Positions 27,670 to 36,858 are shown, counted from the stretch's first letter. The stretch is 64,000 nucleotides of DNA from a bacterium (GCA_003245715.1 QKCJ01000011.1:1-64000); one strand, 5' to 3'. Translations and numbers: made by a program. The notes: generated by a model not told the origin, from the letters alone.

Positions 27670-29367
27670 TTATTCAATACGCTTTGCCACACTCAGAATT
27701 TCACCGATTGTCGTAACACCGTCAAAGACCTTGCGGATACCGTCATCAAGCAGGGTGTGCATACCGTCGCGCACTGCCTGGCGGCGGATATTATCAGTAG
27801 TGTCAACGTTAAAGGTCATATCACGCAGACGTGTATTCATAACCATGATTTCATAAATCGCGCGCCGTCCCTTATAACCAAGATTCTTACAGGTATCACA
27901 ACCGGCACCGCCGAAGAACTTGTTGGCATCAATCAGCTGCTGTGAAACGCCCGCACTCTTAAGCAGTGCAGTTTCAGGTTCGATTTCCTGTTTGCAGTCC
28001 GGGCAAATCCGTCGTACCAGACGCTGCGCCAGAACCGCCTGAATAGAACTCGCAACCAGAAACGGTGCAACACCCATATCAATAAGACGGGTAATCGCTG
28101 AAGGCGCGTCATTAGTATGGAGGGTACTGAACACCAGGTGACCGGTAAGAGCAGCCTGGATAGCGATGTTGGCTGTTTCACCGTCTCGGATTTCACCGAC
28201 AAGGATAATATTGGGAGCCTGACGCAGCATCGCTCTGATAATCTTGTCAAAGGTCATACCGGCTTTGCGGTTTACCTGACACTGGTTGATGCCGCCGACG
28301 TTATATTCAACCGGGTCTTCTGCGGTGATGATCTTGGTGTCTGAACGGTTAAGTTCATTAAGCGCGGCGTAAAGGGTAGTGGTCTTGCCTGAACCGGTCG
28401 GGCCGGTAACGAGTATAATGCCACTCGGGCGCTTGATGAGAGTATTGAAGGTCGCATAATCATCGGGGTGGAAGCCGAGCTGTTCAAGACCGAACATAAC
28501 CGCTTCCTTGTCAAGAATACGCATAACAATTGATTCACCGTGCGTTGATGGTAGCGAGTTAACGCGCAGGTCGATTTCGCGGCCCATAACTGAAAGCTTG
28601 ATACGTCCATCCTGTGGGCGGCGTTTTTCAGCCATGTTCATCTTTGACATAATCTTAAGACGTGCCAGAACCGCTCCCTGCAGACGCTTGGGCGGACTGT
28701 CCATCTCGTAACACTGACCGTCAATACGGTAACGGATACGCAGACGGTCAGACATTGGCTCAATGTGGATATCGGATGCCCGGCTGCGCACAGCCTCAGA
28801 GATAATCAGGTTGACAAGCTTCACCACCGGCGCGTCATCAGCATCCATCTCGCCGTCATCATCAAGGTTCTGCTGGACAAACTCAACCTCAGACTGGGTA
28901 AACTCGGTCATCATTTCATCAAGCTGGTTTTCCTGCATACCGTAATACTTGTCCAGCGCCTTGGTGATGGATGTTTTGGTCGCCAGAACACATTCAACAT
29001 GGCAGTTTACGAGAAAACGCAGGTTGTCAAGCGTATACAGGTCAAGCGGATCGCCCATGGCGATAATCAGCTGATCGTCGTCATATTCAATGGGGATGAT
29101 ATTATGTTCACGTGCCTGGTCAACCGGAACCATCTCGATAACGTCAGAGTCAATTTCGAAGTCATCAAGGTCAACCATTTCCATATCAAACTGGTCGGCA
29201 AGAGCGCGGGTAAGCTCCTCAGGTTGTACATAACCGAGGTCCAGAAGAACATCACCAAGTCTCTCGTCTCGTTCTTTTTGCTTCTGCAGGGCGTCAGCAA
29301 GGTCTGCCGGGGTGATGCTTCCCATTTCCAGCAATAGAGATCCCAGCATTTTTCCGTGTTCGGGCAT
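27670..29367 (-). CDS. PilB/GspE-type assembly ATPase (paralogue 2)
   Basis: 565 residues, first gene of the minus-strand cluster; RBS GGAAGGA precedes the ATG. The MshEN-type N-terminus (LGSLLLEMGSITPADLADAL, LGDVLLDLGYV) is followed by a Walker A GPTGSGKTTTL, ILVGEIRDGET, TGHLVFSTLHTND and the zinc site CPDCK..CDTCKNLGYKGR. It parallels the ATPase at 24730 but differs in the linker, which is acidic (DDDGEMDADDAP). Two PilB-like motors could serve different pilins or a pilus plus a type II system. No pilin, PilM-Q or prepilin peptidase gene is in this window. Confidence 0.92.
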   Translation of the reverse strand: MPEHGKMLGSLLLEMGSITPADLADALQKQKERDERLGDVLLDLGYVQPEELTRALADQFDMEMVDLDDFEIDSDVIEMVPVDQAREHNIIPIEYDDDQLIIAMGDPLDLYTLDNLRFLVNCHVECVLATKTSITKALDKYYGMQENQLDEMMTEFTQSEVEFVQQNLDDDGEMDADDAPVVKLVNLIISEAVRSRASDIHIEPMSDRLRIRYRIDGQCYEMDSPPKRLQGAVLARLKIMSKMNMAEKRRPQDGRIKLSVMGREIDLRVNSLPSTHGESIVMRILDKEAVMFGLEQLGFHPDDYATFNTLIKRPSGIILVTGPTGSGKTTTLYAALNELNRSDTKIITAEDPVEYNVGGINQCQVNRKAGMTFDKIIRAMLRQAPNIILVGEIRDGETANIAIQAALTGHLVFSTLHTNDAPSAITRLIDMGVAPFLVASSIQAVLAQRLVRRICPDCKQEIEPETALLKSAGVSQQLIDANKFFGGAGCDTCKNLGYKGRRAIYEIMVMNTRLRDMTFNVDTTDNIRRQAVRDGMHTLLDDGIRKVFDGVTTIGEILSVAKRIE

Positions 29368-29756
29368 GTTTGTAGTCCTTCCAGCCTGTTTGAAATGGTG
29401 ATATGTAATATTTTATTTATTATAATGATATAAAAATTTAAGCACGATAGCAAAGGCTTTGTATTATTTATATTACTAAAATGAATATAAAAAGCAGGTC
29501 AAATTTTACTCGCTTGCAAAGATCCATTCAAGCAATTTCAGCTTCACTTCTCAAGTTTTCCGGTTAAGGTGGAAAATGGGGGGTAATGTCAGATTTGTTC
29601 ACAAAATATCATTGTATAGGTGATAAATTAAAAAAAATAAGGTGAAAACGCAGTTCATTTTGCTTATAATTTATTAATAAATGTAATTGTAACTTTGATT
29701 AACCGTGCATATTATGTATACTACTCTGAAATTGACCTTATTTGGATGAAATAGGT
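29368..29756. other. Intergenic region between divergent pil cluster and solo kinase
   Basis: AT-rich, about 390 nt. It must hold the minus-strand pil promoter and the plus-strand kinase promoter. TTTTCC (29556-29561) and GGAAAA (29571-29576) form a small inverted repeat. No gene or RNA recognised. Confidence 0.5.
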
Positions 29757-30680
29757 ATGATGCAAGTAGAAATCACGAAAAAAGCTACATACACTGAAGA
29801 AGAGCGCTACAAAATACTTCTGCACAGTTTTTATAATATAATGACTGTGTTGCGTGTTGATCTGACGCTTCTGGATAAAATCATCGGTCAGTCTGATGGT
29901 TTAAGGAAGTGTTTTGATATCTACAACAAGTTGATGAGTTTTGTGGAAGATCCCCAGAAACACGGTGAACAGATCCGTAATATTGAGGACTATACCTCAA
30001 ATTTTCGCGAGAATATAACCAGGACTATCGAGCAGGCAAAAGAGGAAGCCCCCGAGAAGGTTTCTTTTTTCTACAATACTGTTGACAGTCTGAAAAAGGT
30101 TCTTGATATTATCAATGTCCGTACGCGGGAATTTATCTTTAACATTGACAATACCGGCAATGACAAATGGCAGCGGATAGATATTGCTGAAATTTCTGAT
30201 AAACTGAGATTTGTTTTTGAGGTCATTGGTGAAAAGTCCCGCAATAATAATGTCATTGTTTTTGACAAAGAGCAGCCGGCGGAGAATGAGTACAGCATTT
30301 TCTTTTCAATAGTCTCTGCCGATAACAGCGCTATGATTTACATGCCGCCGTTTTTTCAGGATGTGCTGCGCGATCTGACCGCCAATTCACGTAAATATTC
30401 CATGCCTTCAACGGTCATCCGTTCGTCATTATATAATGATGGCGAGTATCTGATACTTAGGGTCAAGGATGAGGGTCGGGGTATTCCCGAGAGTGAGATT
30501 GAGAAAGTTGTGGAGATGGGATACCGAGCGAGCAACACCACAGCCGAAGAGACATATGGTGACGGTTTTGGTTTGACCAAGGCGTGGTTGATGTGTAACA
30601 GTTATGATGGCCGGATGTGGATTGATTCAGCGCTTGGCCGCGGTACAGAGATAACGATAAAAATTCCGGTGCCGCGGTAA
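29757..30680 (+). CDS. Solo histidine kinase-like protein with atypical H box
   Basis: About 307 residues; the ATG at 29757 or 29760, or a TTG at 29742, could be the start. The C-terminal half is a clear HATPase_c domain: DLTANSRKYS (N box), DEGRGIP (G1), GDGFGLTKAW (G2) and GRGTEITIKIP. The N-terminal helix reads LLHSFYNIMTVL, with His23 in a pattern reminiscent of the HxxxN dimerisation box (H-x-[LF]-x-N), so it may still autophosphorylate. No sensor, receiver or membrane segment. Single gene with a terminator 35 nt after the stop. It may respond to a partner protein. Confidence 0.78.
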   Translation: MMQVEITKKATYTEEERYKILLHSFYNIMTVLRVDLTLLDKIIGQSDGLRKCFDIYNKLMSFVEDPQKHGEQIRNIEDYTSNFRENITRTIEQAKEEAPEKVSFFYNTVDSLKKVLDIINVRTREFIFNIDNTGNDKWQRIDIAEISDKLRFVFEVIGEKSRNNNVIVFDKEQPAENEYSIFFSIVSADNSAMIYMPPFFQDVLRDLTANSRKYSMPSTVIRSSLYNDGEYLILRVKDEGRGIPESEIEKVVEMGYRASNTTAEETYGDGFGLTKAWLMCNSYDGRMWIDSALGRGTEITIKIPVPR

Positions 30681-30712
30681 TAAACCGTGCGCTCATGGAG
30701 TGGGGAAAAGAG

Positions 30713-30746
30713 TGGGGCTGCCAGCGATGGCAGTCCCCTTTTTATT
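30713..30746 (+). terminator. Intrinsic terminator after solo kinase
   Basis: GGGGCTGCCA pairs with TGGCAGTCCCC around GCGA, followed by TTTTT. Confidence 0.85.
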
Positions 30747-30816
30747 TGCAGCAAGGCAAAACAATTATACAATAGGTGGCAGATTATTAATTACAAATCC
30801 AGCATAAAAAAAGGGC

Positions 30817-32556
30817 ATGACATTGGCGGAAGGTTCAGGTTCAATAAAGAAGAAGTTTAAAAAATTCTGGCGTAGATATTTAAGGCAGATACTCGTTGTC
30901 AGTATCCTCAGCGTTGCGGCTGTGGTTTTCTCAACCTGCATTCATGAGCTTGGTCATGTACTGGCAACATGGTTGACCGGCGGTGAGACCTCGGCAATTA
31001 AAGTTTTTTTTGATCATGGTTACATGACTAATGCCGGAGGTAATGCTTATTTCATTTCGCTGTCCGGCGGCTTATTTGAAATATTAATCGGCTGCCAGTT
31101 TATAATATTTGCGCGGCTGCTAAAAAGTGGTATCAGTAAATTTTATAGTTATCTACTGGCGTTTTATTGTCTGAGTTGTAGCGCAATAAATTATCTATTA
31201 GGCTGGTATAATAATTGGGGCGATTACCTTGGTTTTGATGACGGGACGTTTTTTGATTACTTTATTCTGACGCTGTCATACCTGAGTCTGCTTGGCGCAG
31301 CGGTATTACTTTACTGGATTTATCAGAATTATAACAAAACATATTCAGGCCTCAAGCTCAAGACCAATACAATAAATCTCGCAGTTGGAATACTGCTGCC
31401 GATGACGATTTTCACAATATTCAGTTTTATAGTTGAGCGGAAGGATTCAATTACTTCAATATTATTATCACCAATAGCAGCGCATATCATTCTGGCGATT
31501 ATTTTTTATTGCATATACAGAAGGCAGAGAAAAAATAAAATCACTTACAGAGATGTTGAAGAGCTCCATCCGGGAAAACCATATCTGCAAAGAGTTCTCA
31601 AACGTAAAAAAGTATTTCTGATAAAGAGTATAACCACTGGTGGACTTGTGTTAATTTTCATAATTGCAACCGGGTATCTGCGTATTGATAAAGACAGAGA
31701 AGAATATGATTATTTCAAAGCGCTTGAGAGGATGGAGAGAAAAGGCGATGGCGAGTCTGCATTTGAACTCGGCATGAAATATTACTTTGGTGAGATTGAG
31801 AAGGTTTACAACTTTAATAATAACGGGAATCAATACCAGAAAGAATGGGTCTCTGAAAATTTTAATTATCAATCAAGAGGACTATACTATCTTGAGAAAG
31901 CTCATGAGTTAGGCTTTCCTTATGTGGCGATGATTCTTTCTGGCATTAAAAACAATTCGATATATCTGAAAGATGTGCAGAAAAATTATCATAATTATTT
32001 AAACTCAAAACGTGCGACAACTTATTGGCTTGAGTATACTGACATCCTTCCGGCGAGTTTTGGCGATTACCAGAAGAGTAAAGAAATCATAAATGAATTA
32101 AGCAAGCGTCAGCCTGATGAGTGCTGGTATAAGTTGCGCGTAATCAATCTGAAAATAATTCTAGGTGAAGACGTGAAAGAAGATTGTCAGAAGATAATCG
32201 ACACTGAACATGATCCGAAAAACTCATTGCTATTGTACGCAAAATTCTATCTTGACAAGATCAGCGAAGAAGATCTGCGCAATGATGCCTTGAATATTTT
32301 ATGTATAAATTTTCAAGAGGGTGATGAAATTGATGAGGAAAGTAAAGACATGCTCTTGCGTTTTGACAGCGAACATTTCTTTCAGCGTGGATTAAAGGCG
32401 TTAATGAATAAAGATAAAGACAAGGCTGTAAAGTATTTCAAAAAATCAGTAAGCACTAAAAAGATCTATAATTTCGGCTGGCAATTATCATGGCTGATTC
32501 TTACGCGTGAATTTCCGGGAGAGCTAACCAAAGACAATTGGCTTGCATCGCAATAA
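30817..32556 (+). CDS. M50-like membrane metalloprotease fused to helical repeats
   Basis: 579 residues. A first membrane helix contains the zinc motif HELGH (residues 43-47). Further hydrophobic segments follow (~70-115, 140-170, 190-240 and 280-300), with FDDG after an Asn/Gly-rich loop (~133-150) as a possible third zinc ligand (compare the N-P-x-D-G motif of site-2 proteases). After the last membrane helix a soluble ~270-residue part has helix pairs of TPR or Sel1 flavour (GESAFELGMKYYFGE, YLEKAHELGFPYVAMIL). It would cut substrates within the membrane; the target is unknown. The only RBS-like sequence is very close to the ATG. Flanked by terminators, so transcribed alone. Confidence 0.65.
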   Translation: MTLAEGSGSIKKKFKKFWRRYLRQILVVSILSVAAVVFSTCIHELGHVLATWLTGGETSAIKVFFDHGYMTNAGGNAYFISLSGGLFEILIGCQFIIFARLLKSGISKFYSYLLAFYCLSCSAINYLLGWYNNWGDYLGFDDGTFFDYFILTLSYLSLLGAAVLLYWIYQNYNKTYSGLKLKTNTINLAVGILLPMTIFTIFSFIVERKDSITSILLSPIAAHIILAIIFYCIYRRQRKNKITYRDVEELHPGKPYLQRVLKRKKVFLIKSITTGGLVLIFIIATGYLRIDKDREEYDYFKALERMERKGDGESAFELGMKYYFGEIEKVYNFNNNGNQYQKEWVSENFNYQSRGLYYLEKAHELGFPYVAMILSGIKNNSIYLKDVQKNYHNYLNSKRATTYWLEYTDILPASFGDYQKSKEIINELSKRQPDECWYKLRVINLKIILGEDVKEDCQKIIDTEHDPKNSLLLYAKFYLDKISEEDLRNDALNILCINFQEGDEIDEESKDMLLRFDSEHFFQRGLKALMNKDKDKAVKYFKKSVSTKKIYNFGWQLSWLILTREFPGELTKDNWLASQ

Positions 32557-32561
32557 ATAAA

Positions 32562-32592
32562 AAACACCCGCACAAAAAATATGCAGGTGTCA
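32562..32592. terminator. Short hairpin between convergent genes
   Basis: ACACC-GCA pairs with TGC-GGTGT (each arm with one bulged base), lying between the stops of the protease gene and htpG. The T tract is weak. Confidence 0.5.
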
Positions 32593-32633
32593 TTAATTTA
32601 TAAGCAATTATATTTGCGGCGCTGCGGCGTTGA

Positions 32634-34538
32634 TTAATTAATCAGGCTGGCAAAACGTTTGAGCATTGCGCCCGGGTCTTTGATCTTTTCACCGGCAGCA
32701 ATCATCGCGCCGTCAAAGATAAGGCGGGCATATTCGGCAAGAACAGCATCTTTGGGATTAGCTTCAATCTTGCTACGCATGGTCTTGATCGCTTCATGTT
32801 CAGGGTTAAGTTCAAGAACAGCTTCACGCTTGATAGTATCCGCGCCCATCTCTTTCATCAGGCGTTCCATCTGCGCGCCGTACTGTCCCTCAAGTCCGAC
32901 CACACACGCCGGGCTTTCCTTGAGGCGGTTAGAGAGGCGAACTTCCTTGACATCATCACCTAAAGTTTCTTTAAAGAAGCTGACAAGGTCTTTATTTTCT
33001 TTTTCCTTCTGCTCTTTCTCAGTCTCTGTTTCTTTTTCAACTTCAAGTTCACCGCGGTCGATAGCTTTGAATTTCTTGCCCTTGTATTCAGGTAGCGCCT
33101 GCATCAGAATTTCATCAACCGGATCAGTCATGACCAGAACCTCATAGCCCTTGGCCTTGAACTGTTCCATGTATGGTGAGTTCTCAACCATCGCGCGGCT
33201 CTCGGCGATCATGTAATAAATCTCTTCCTGCTCTTCTGGCATTGCTTCAATATACTGCGCAAGTGTAATATAATCAGAGTTATCAGACTCCTCAGGTTTC
33301 TCGGTGCGGGTAGACTGGAACAGGAGAAGATCGGCAAGCTTGTCTTTGTTTTCATAATCAGTTGTGATACCGGACTTCAGGATAGGGCCGAATTCTTTCC
33401 AGAACTTGAGATAGTTTTCATACTCTTTCTCGTGCATGGTGGTCAGTTCAGCGAAGACCTTGGAGAGGACGGCCTTGCGGATTTTAAGAAGCTGGCGGTC
33501 TTCCTGAAGCATCTCACGGCTGACATTAAGCGGCAGGTCTGAGCTGTCGACAACACCCTTAATAAACTCAAGGTAAGGCGGCAGAATTTTGTCGCACTCG
33601 TCGGTAATGAAGACGCGGTTGACATAAAGCTGCACACCTCTTTTGCCGTCGCGCATGAAGAAATCCATCGGCTTCTGCTTCGGAATAAAGAGCAGCGCCT
33701 TGAATTCCTGTGAGCCTTCTGCCGAGTAGTGGATAGTCTTGAGGGGATCATTGAAATCATGTGAAATGTGTTTGTAGAATTCAGCGTACTCTTCGTCCTT
33801 GATCTCGTTACGCGCCCGCAGCCAGATAGCCTGCTGTGAGTTGATGACCTCTTCGTTGGTCTCGATTTTCTTTTCGCCGTCTTCTTCTTTTTCAAGAGTG
33901 GTGAAGAGAACAACGGGGTATTCGACAAAGTCTGAGAACTTCTTGATGATTGAACGCAGCTGCCAGCCTTCAAGGTACTCTTTGCATTCCTCGCGGATGT
34001 GAAGAATGATATCAGTGCCACGGCTGTCCTTCTCTACGTCTTCAACTGTGAATGATTCCTCACCTGAAGAAATCCAGCGCACACCCTGCTCACCCTTGGC
34101 CGGTTTTGAAATGACCTCGACCTTTTCAGCGACCATGAATGATGAATAGAACCCCACACCAAACTGGCCGATCAGATCAACCGAACCGTTCTGCTGCGCC
34201 TGCTTGGCCTGTTTCATCTGTTCGATAAAAGCCTTGGTTCCTGAACGAGCGATGGTACCGAGGTTCTCGATAATGGTTTCTTTGTTCATGCCGCAGCCGT
34301 TGTCGGAGATGGTGATGGTGTTGGCTTCCTTGTCGGGGATGATCTTGATCTTGAAATCGTCATCACCCTCAGTCAGGCTGGTGTCAGTCAGCGAATCAAA
34401 ACGGATCTTGCCGATTGCGTCTGAGGCGTTTGAAATCAACTCGCGCAGAAAAATCTCTTTGTGTGAATAAAGCGAGTGAATGATGATATCCATCATCTGC
34501 TTAAGCTCGGTCTTAAACTCCATTCTCTCTTCTGACAT
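32634..34538 (-). CDS. htpG: Molecular chaperone HtpG (Hsp90)
   Basis: 634 residues from the ATG at 34538, preceded by AAAGGA; a 13-codon N-terminal extension is possible but lacks an RBS. Hsp90 signatures are clear: EFKTELKQMMDIIIHSLYSHKEIFLRELISN is split by the conserved ATP-binding Asn/Asp, then DNGCGMNKE, GQFGVGFYS and the middle-domain RGVQLYVNRVF and LPLNVSREMLQ. It is the cytosolic ATP-dependent chaperone. The upstream gap (34539-34710) is AT-rich; no CIRCE element is seen. Confidence 0.95.
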   Translation of the reverse strand: MSEERMEFKTELKQMMDIIIHSLYSHKEIFLRELISNASDAIGKIRFDSLTDTSLTEGDDDFKIKIIPDKEANTITISDNGCGMNKETIIENLGTIARSGTKAFIEQMKQAKQAQQNGSVDLIGQFGVGFYSSFMVAEKVEVISKPAKGEQGVRWISSGEESFTVEDVEKDSRGTDIILHIREECKEYLEGWQLRSIIKKFSDFVEYPVVLFTTLEKEEDGEKKIETNEEVINSQQAIWLRARNEIKDEEYAEFYKHISHDFNDPLKTIHYSAEGSQEFKALLFIPKQKPMDFFMRDGKRGVQLYVNRVFITDECDKILPPYLEFIKGVVDSSDLPLNVSREMLQEDRQLLKIRKAVLSKVFAELTTMHEKEYENYLKFWKEFGPILKSGITTDYENKDKLADLLLFQSTRTEKPEESDNSDYITLAQYIEAMPEEQEEIYYMIAESRAMVENSPYMEQFKAKGYEVLVMTDPVDEILMQALPEYKGKKFKAIDRGELEVEKETETEKEQKEKENKDLVSFFKETLGDDVKEVRLSNRLKESPACVVGLEGQYGAQMERLMKEMGADTIKREAVLELNPEHEAIKTMRSKIEANPKDAVLAEYARLIFDGAMIAAGEKIKDPGAMLKRFASLIN

Positions 34539-34710
34539 CGGTGGAATTCCTTTCATCAAAATGAATATATAAAACAAAATGCAAAATTAAAAATTTAAGG
34601 CTGTTTGATAAACAATTATTATTCCGAAAACAGCGCAGAAAAAACAATAATTATAATATATTTAATATCAAGTAGTTACAATATTCAATAAATGCGGGCC
34701 AGAAGGAATA

Positions 34711-34813
34711 ATATGTCATAACGACAAGTTACTGAATCGTTGACAAAAAAATTATGAAAATCCCGGTTACAAGTATAAGGGAAATTATACTACCCTTGTA
34801 TAAACGATCGTTT
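34711..34813 (+). promoter_or_regulatory. Putative operator/promoter region of mini zinc protein 1
   Basis: TGTC-ATAAC-GACA, an inverted repeat, lies at 34714-34726. GGTTAC is 51 nt further, and the palindrome AACGATCGTT is at 34803-34812, 77 nt before the ATG. All three recur, at nearly the same spacing, ahead of the second paralogue. Confidence 0.5.
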
Positions 34814-34879
34814 GAACCATTCGTTTTAACATAAGCGGTTAAGAATTGAGTTTGGTAATTTTGATTGAAAGGAGTAGAG

Positions 34880-35080
34880 ATGAACATCAGAATAATTCCA
34901 AAGAGGGGTAAGAATCATTGTTGTGCGTGCAACAAGAAATTAGGTCTGGGAGCGGGTCGTTATACGACAGCTGATGGTGTGCTTTGTGTGGAGTGTTATG
35001 ACCGGCAGACGTCAACCAATAGCCAGTTGTTGCGCGACGCCTACTATAAAATTTCAGATAACACCATACTCTTTGCCTGA
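34880..35080 (+). CDS. Mini zinc-ribbon/LIM-like protein, paralogue 1
   Basis: 66 residues from the ATG at 34880 with AAAGGAG 6 nt upstream. Four cysteines form two CxxC knuckles (C14/C17 and C36/C39) around a Gly-rich turn GLGAGRYTTADG, ending LCVECYDR. This is a single zinc ribbon or treble-clef knuckle. It shares the core with the protein at 35346. No family recognised; could be a small regulator, toxin-antitoxin member or zinc store. Isolated, with its own promoter region. Confidence 0.7.
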   Translation: MNIRIIPKRGKNHCCACNKKLGLGAGRYTTADGVLCVECYDRQTSTNSQLLRDAYYKISDNTILFA

Positions 35081-35182
35081 AATTAACTTCCGGGATATTT
35101 TTCTACGAGAAATATATTTTCAGGTTAAGTCTTGAGAAGTAGGTTAGTTAGTATAATGGCTTAATGCCGGATAGATTTACTG

Positions 35183-35281
35183 ATATGTCATAACGACAAT
35201 CTAACATGAATTTTGAATAAAAAATAATAAAATTGGTTACTCAGTAAATAACACGATTACTAGCAGATTATAACAATTGTT
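35183..35281 (+). promoter_or_regulatory. Putative operator/promoter region of mini zinc protein 2
   Basis: TGTC-ATAAC-GACA at 35186-35198 is identical to the copy at 34714, GGTTAC is 49 nt downstream, and AACAATTGTT at 35272-35281 is a palindrome that differs from AACGATCGTT by two symmetric changes. It lies 74 nt before the ATG. Similar placement of all three elements suggests shared control. Confidence 0.5.
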
Positions 35282-35345
35282 TGAATTTATGATTTAAAGC
35301 GGTATTCGGTAATAATTATTAAAATGAGTTGAGGAGAAGGAAATC

Positions 35346-35543
35346 ATGAATATCAATATGATCGTTGAAAATAAAAAAGTTTGTAGCAAGTGCAATAAGG
35401 AGCTTGAAGCCGGTGTTGGTCGCTATAACACTGATGAAGGTATTCTTTGTGTGGAGTGTTATGACCGGGACGCTGTGCGTATCTCCAACAAACTTATTGA
35501 TAGTTATTCTGCGATGTTTAACAAGCTGGTTTGCTCTGCCTGA
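35346..35543 (+). CDS. Mini zinc-ribbon/LIM-like protein, paralogue 2
   Basis: 65 residues; RBS GAGGAGAAGG precedes the ATG. C13/C16 and C35/C38 match the four Cys of the 34880 protein, with the same G-x-GRY turn and LCVECYDR end. The N- and C-terminal tails differ, and one extra Cys is near the C-terminus. The pair is a local gene duplication that kept promoter architecture as well as the metal site. Function unknown. Confidence 0.7.
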   Translation: MNINMIVENKKVCSKCNKELEAGVGRYNTDEGILCVECYDRDAVRISNKLIDSYSAMFNKLVCSA

Positions 35544-35549
35544 TTAATT

Positions 35550-36722
35550 TCAATGCTTTCTGAGGCGCATGGAAGTCAGGATCATCAACTGTTTCTCTTC
35601 CAGTCTGGTCAGAAATAGCGTTGCAGAATTTTTCCCCTTAAGCTTCAGTTTTTTCCGCAGCATTTGCGGATCAATAATTGAGCCGCGGCGTTTGATATCA
35701 AGATTACCGATCTGCCGTTCCCTGATAATCTTCCTGATCTCTTTTTCATTGTATTCGGAATATTCATAGACCTGATAACAAGCCGCAAAAGGATTATCGG
35801 TTATTGTATCAGAACTGAGATATGCTATCTGCGGATCAATCTTCCAGGCGTTAATCTGCGAGCCGAGTAATTCGACAAGTCCCGCGCGGGTTACAGAAGA
35901 ATCAGGTTCAATCAGATATTCTCCGAAATTTTTGCAGCCGATAACCGGGTTGACACCGGTCAGAGAAATCCCCTCAGGCAGAAGTGTCGCGCGGTTACGT
36001 TCTTTGCCGGCAAGATCGCCAAACCATAAACATGCTTCGCGCAGATTGCCGTTAACGGAGATAAATTCAATTTCACATTCACGCGGCAGCAGCGACTTGT
36101 CAACCCCCGGTCCAAGTTTGGCGCAGGCGTTTGGAATGGCTTTCTGCCAGCGTAGAATTTCAGAAAGCGGCGGTGAGTACAGATTGGGATCAAAGATTCT
36201 TTCACCATTTTCAGTACGCCTTGCCGGGTCGATAAAAAAAGCATCGGCCTCAAATTCTGATGGGTTAAGTCTGGTCACATCAGCTTCAATGAAGCGGGCC
36301 TGTTTATTATAAATTTTAAAATTATACTCAGCCATTTTCAGGCGCAGCGGGTCAAGGTCAATTCCGGTGATTGTAGAAAAATCTGCAAGCGGCAGCGCGT
36401 CGGAGCCTATACTGCAGCAGAGGTCGATAAGGTGTTTTGGTTTGATTGCTTCAAAACGTCTGGCGCGGTAGGAAGTGACGATTTCAGCGGAGGCTTGCTC
36501 TGCGGCGTCGGAGGTGAAAAACATTTCAGAAGCGCGGCTGAATTTGGCGCCGGCTTTGCTGCGTAAAAACAAGGTCTGTGTCAGGGCGGCGGCATGCTGC
36601 GGTGAGGTTTTCTCGCGCAGTTTTGCGGCCAGGGCAAATTCACTCAGCCCACAATTTGCAGCCCAGCCAAGAAGTTCCCGGCCTTCAGCAGAAATGAGAA
36701 AATCAAAATCAGAAATATCCAT
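35550..36722 (-). CDS. Class I SAM methyltransferase with THUMP-like C-terminal domain
   Basis: 390 residues from the ATG at 36722, with GGGAGGGG upstream; the frame is open 33 codons further but starts there lack an RBS. The Rossmann motif LIDLCCSIGSDALPLADF and the acidic ITGIDLDP end of strand 2 are the SAM site, with FIDPARR as motif IV-like. The C-terminal ~70 residues match the THUMP-like domain seen in this methyltransferase group. Probably an RNA or protein modifying enzyme, substrate unknown. Minus-strand single gene, with hisD on the other side of a terminator. Confidence 0.75.
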   Translation of the reverse strand: MDISDFDFLISAEGRELLGWAANCGLSEFALAAKLREKTSPQHAAALTQTLFLRSKAGAKFSRASEMFFTSDAAEQASAEIVTSYRARRFEAIKPKHLIDLCCSIGSDALPLADFSTITGIDLDPLRLKMAEYNFKIYNKQARFIEADVTRLNPSEFEADAFFIDPARRTENGERIFDPNLYSPPLSEILRWQKAIPNACAKLGPGVDKSLLPRECEIEFISVNGNLREACLWFGDLAGKERNRATLLPEGISLTGVNPVIGCKNFGEYLIEPDSSVTRAGLVELLGSQINAWKIDPQIAYLSSDTITDNPFAACYQVYEYSEYNEKEIRKIIRERQIGNLDIKRRGSIIDPQMLRKKLKLKGKNSATLFLTRLEEKQLMILTSMRLRKH

Positions 36723-36744
36723 TAAAACAGCAACCCCTCCCAAA

Positions 36745-36779
36745 CATACGGGGGATGAAAAAAAAATGTCTCCCGTATG
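36745..36779 (-). promoter_or_regulatory. Hairpin in the leader of the methyltransferase gene
   Basis: CATACGGGGGA (36745-36755) and TCTCCCGTATG (36769-36779) pair over ~10 bp with an A/T-rich loop, 23 nt before the start codon on the minus strand. Could be an operator, leader structure, or weak terminator. Confidence 0.45.
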
Positions 36780-36824
36780 CTCCTTCTGATTATAGAATAA
36801 TCCCACGGTCAGACAAGGCAAATA

Positions 36825-36858
36825 AAAACACCTGCCGCGAAAACGTGACAGGTGTTTG
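36825..36858 (-). terminator. Intrinsic terminator after hisD
   Basis: On the minus strand AAACACCTG pairs with CAGGTGTTT and is followed by TTATT. It lies 21 nt past the hisD stop. Confidence 0.75.
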
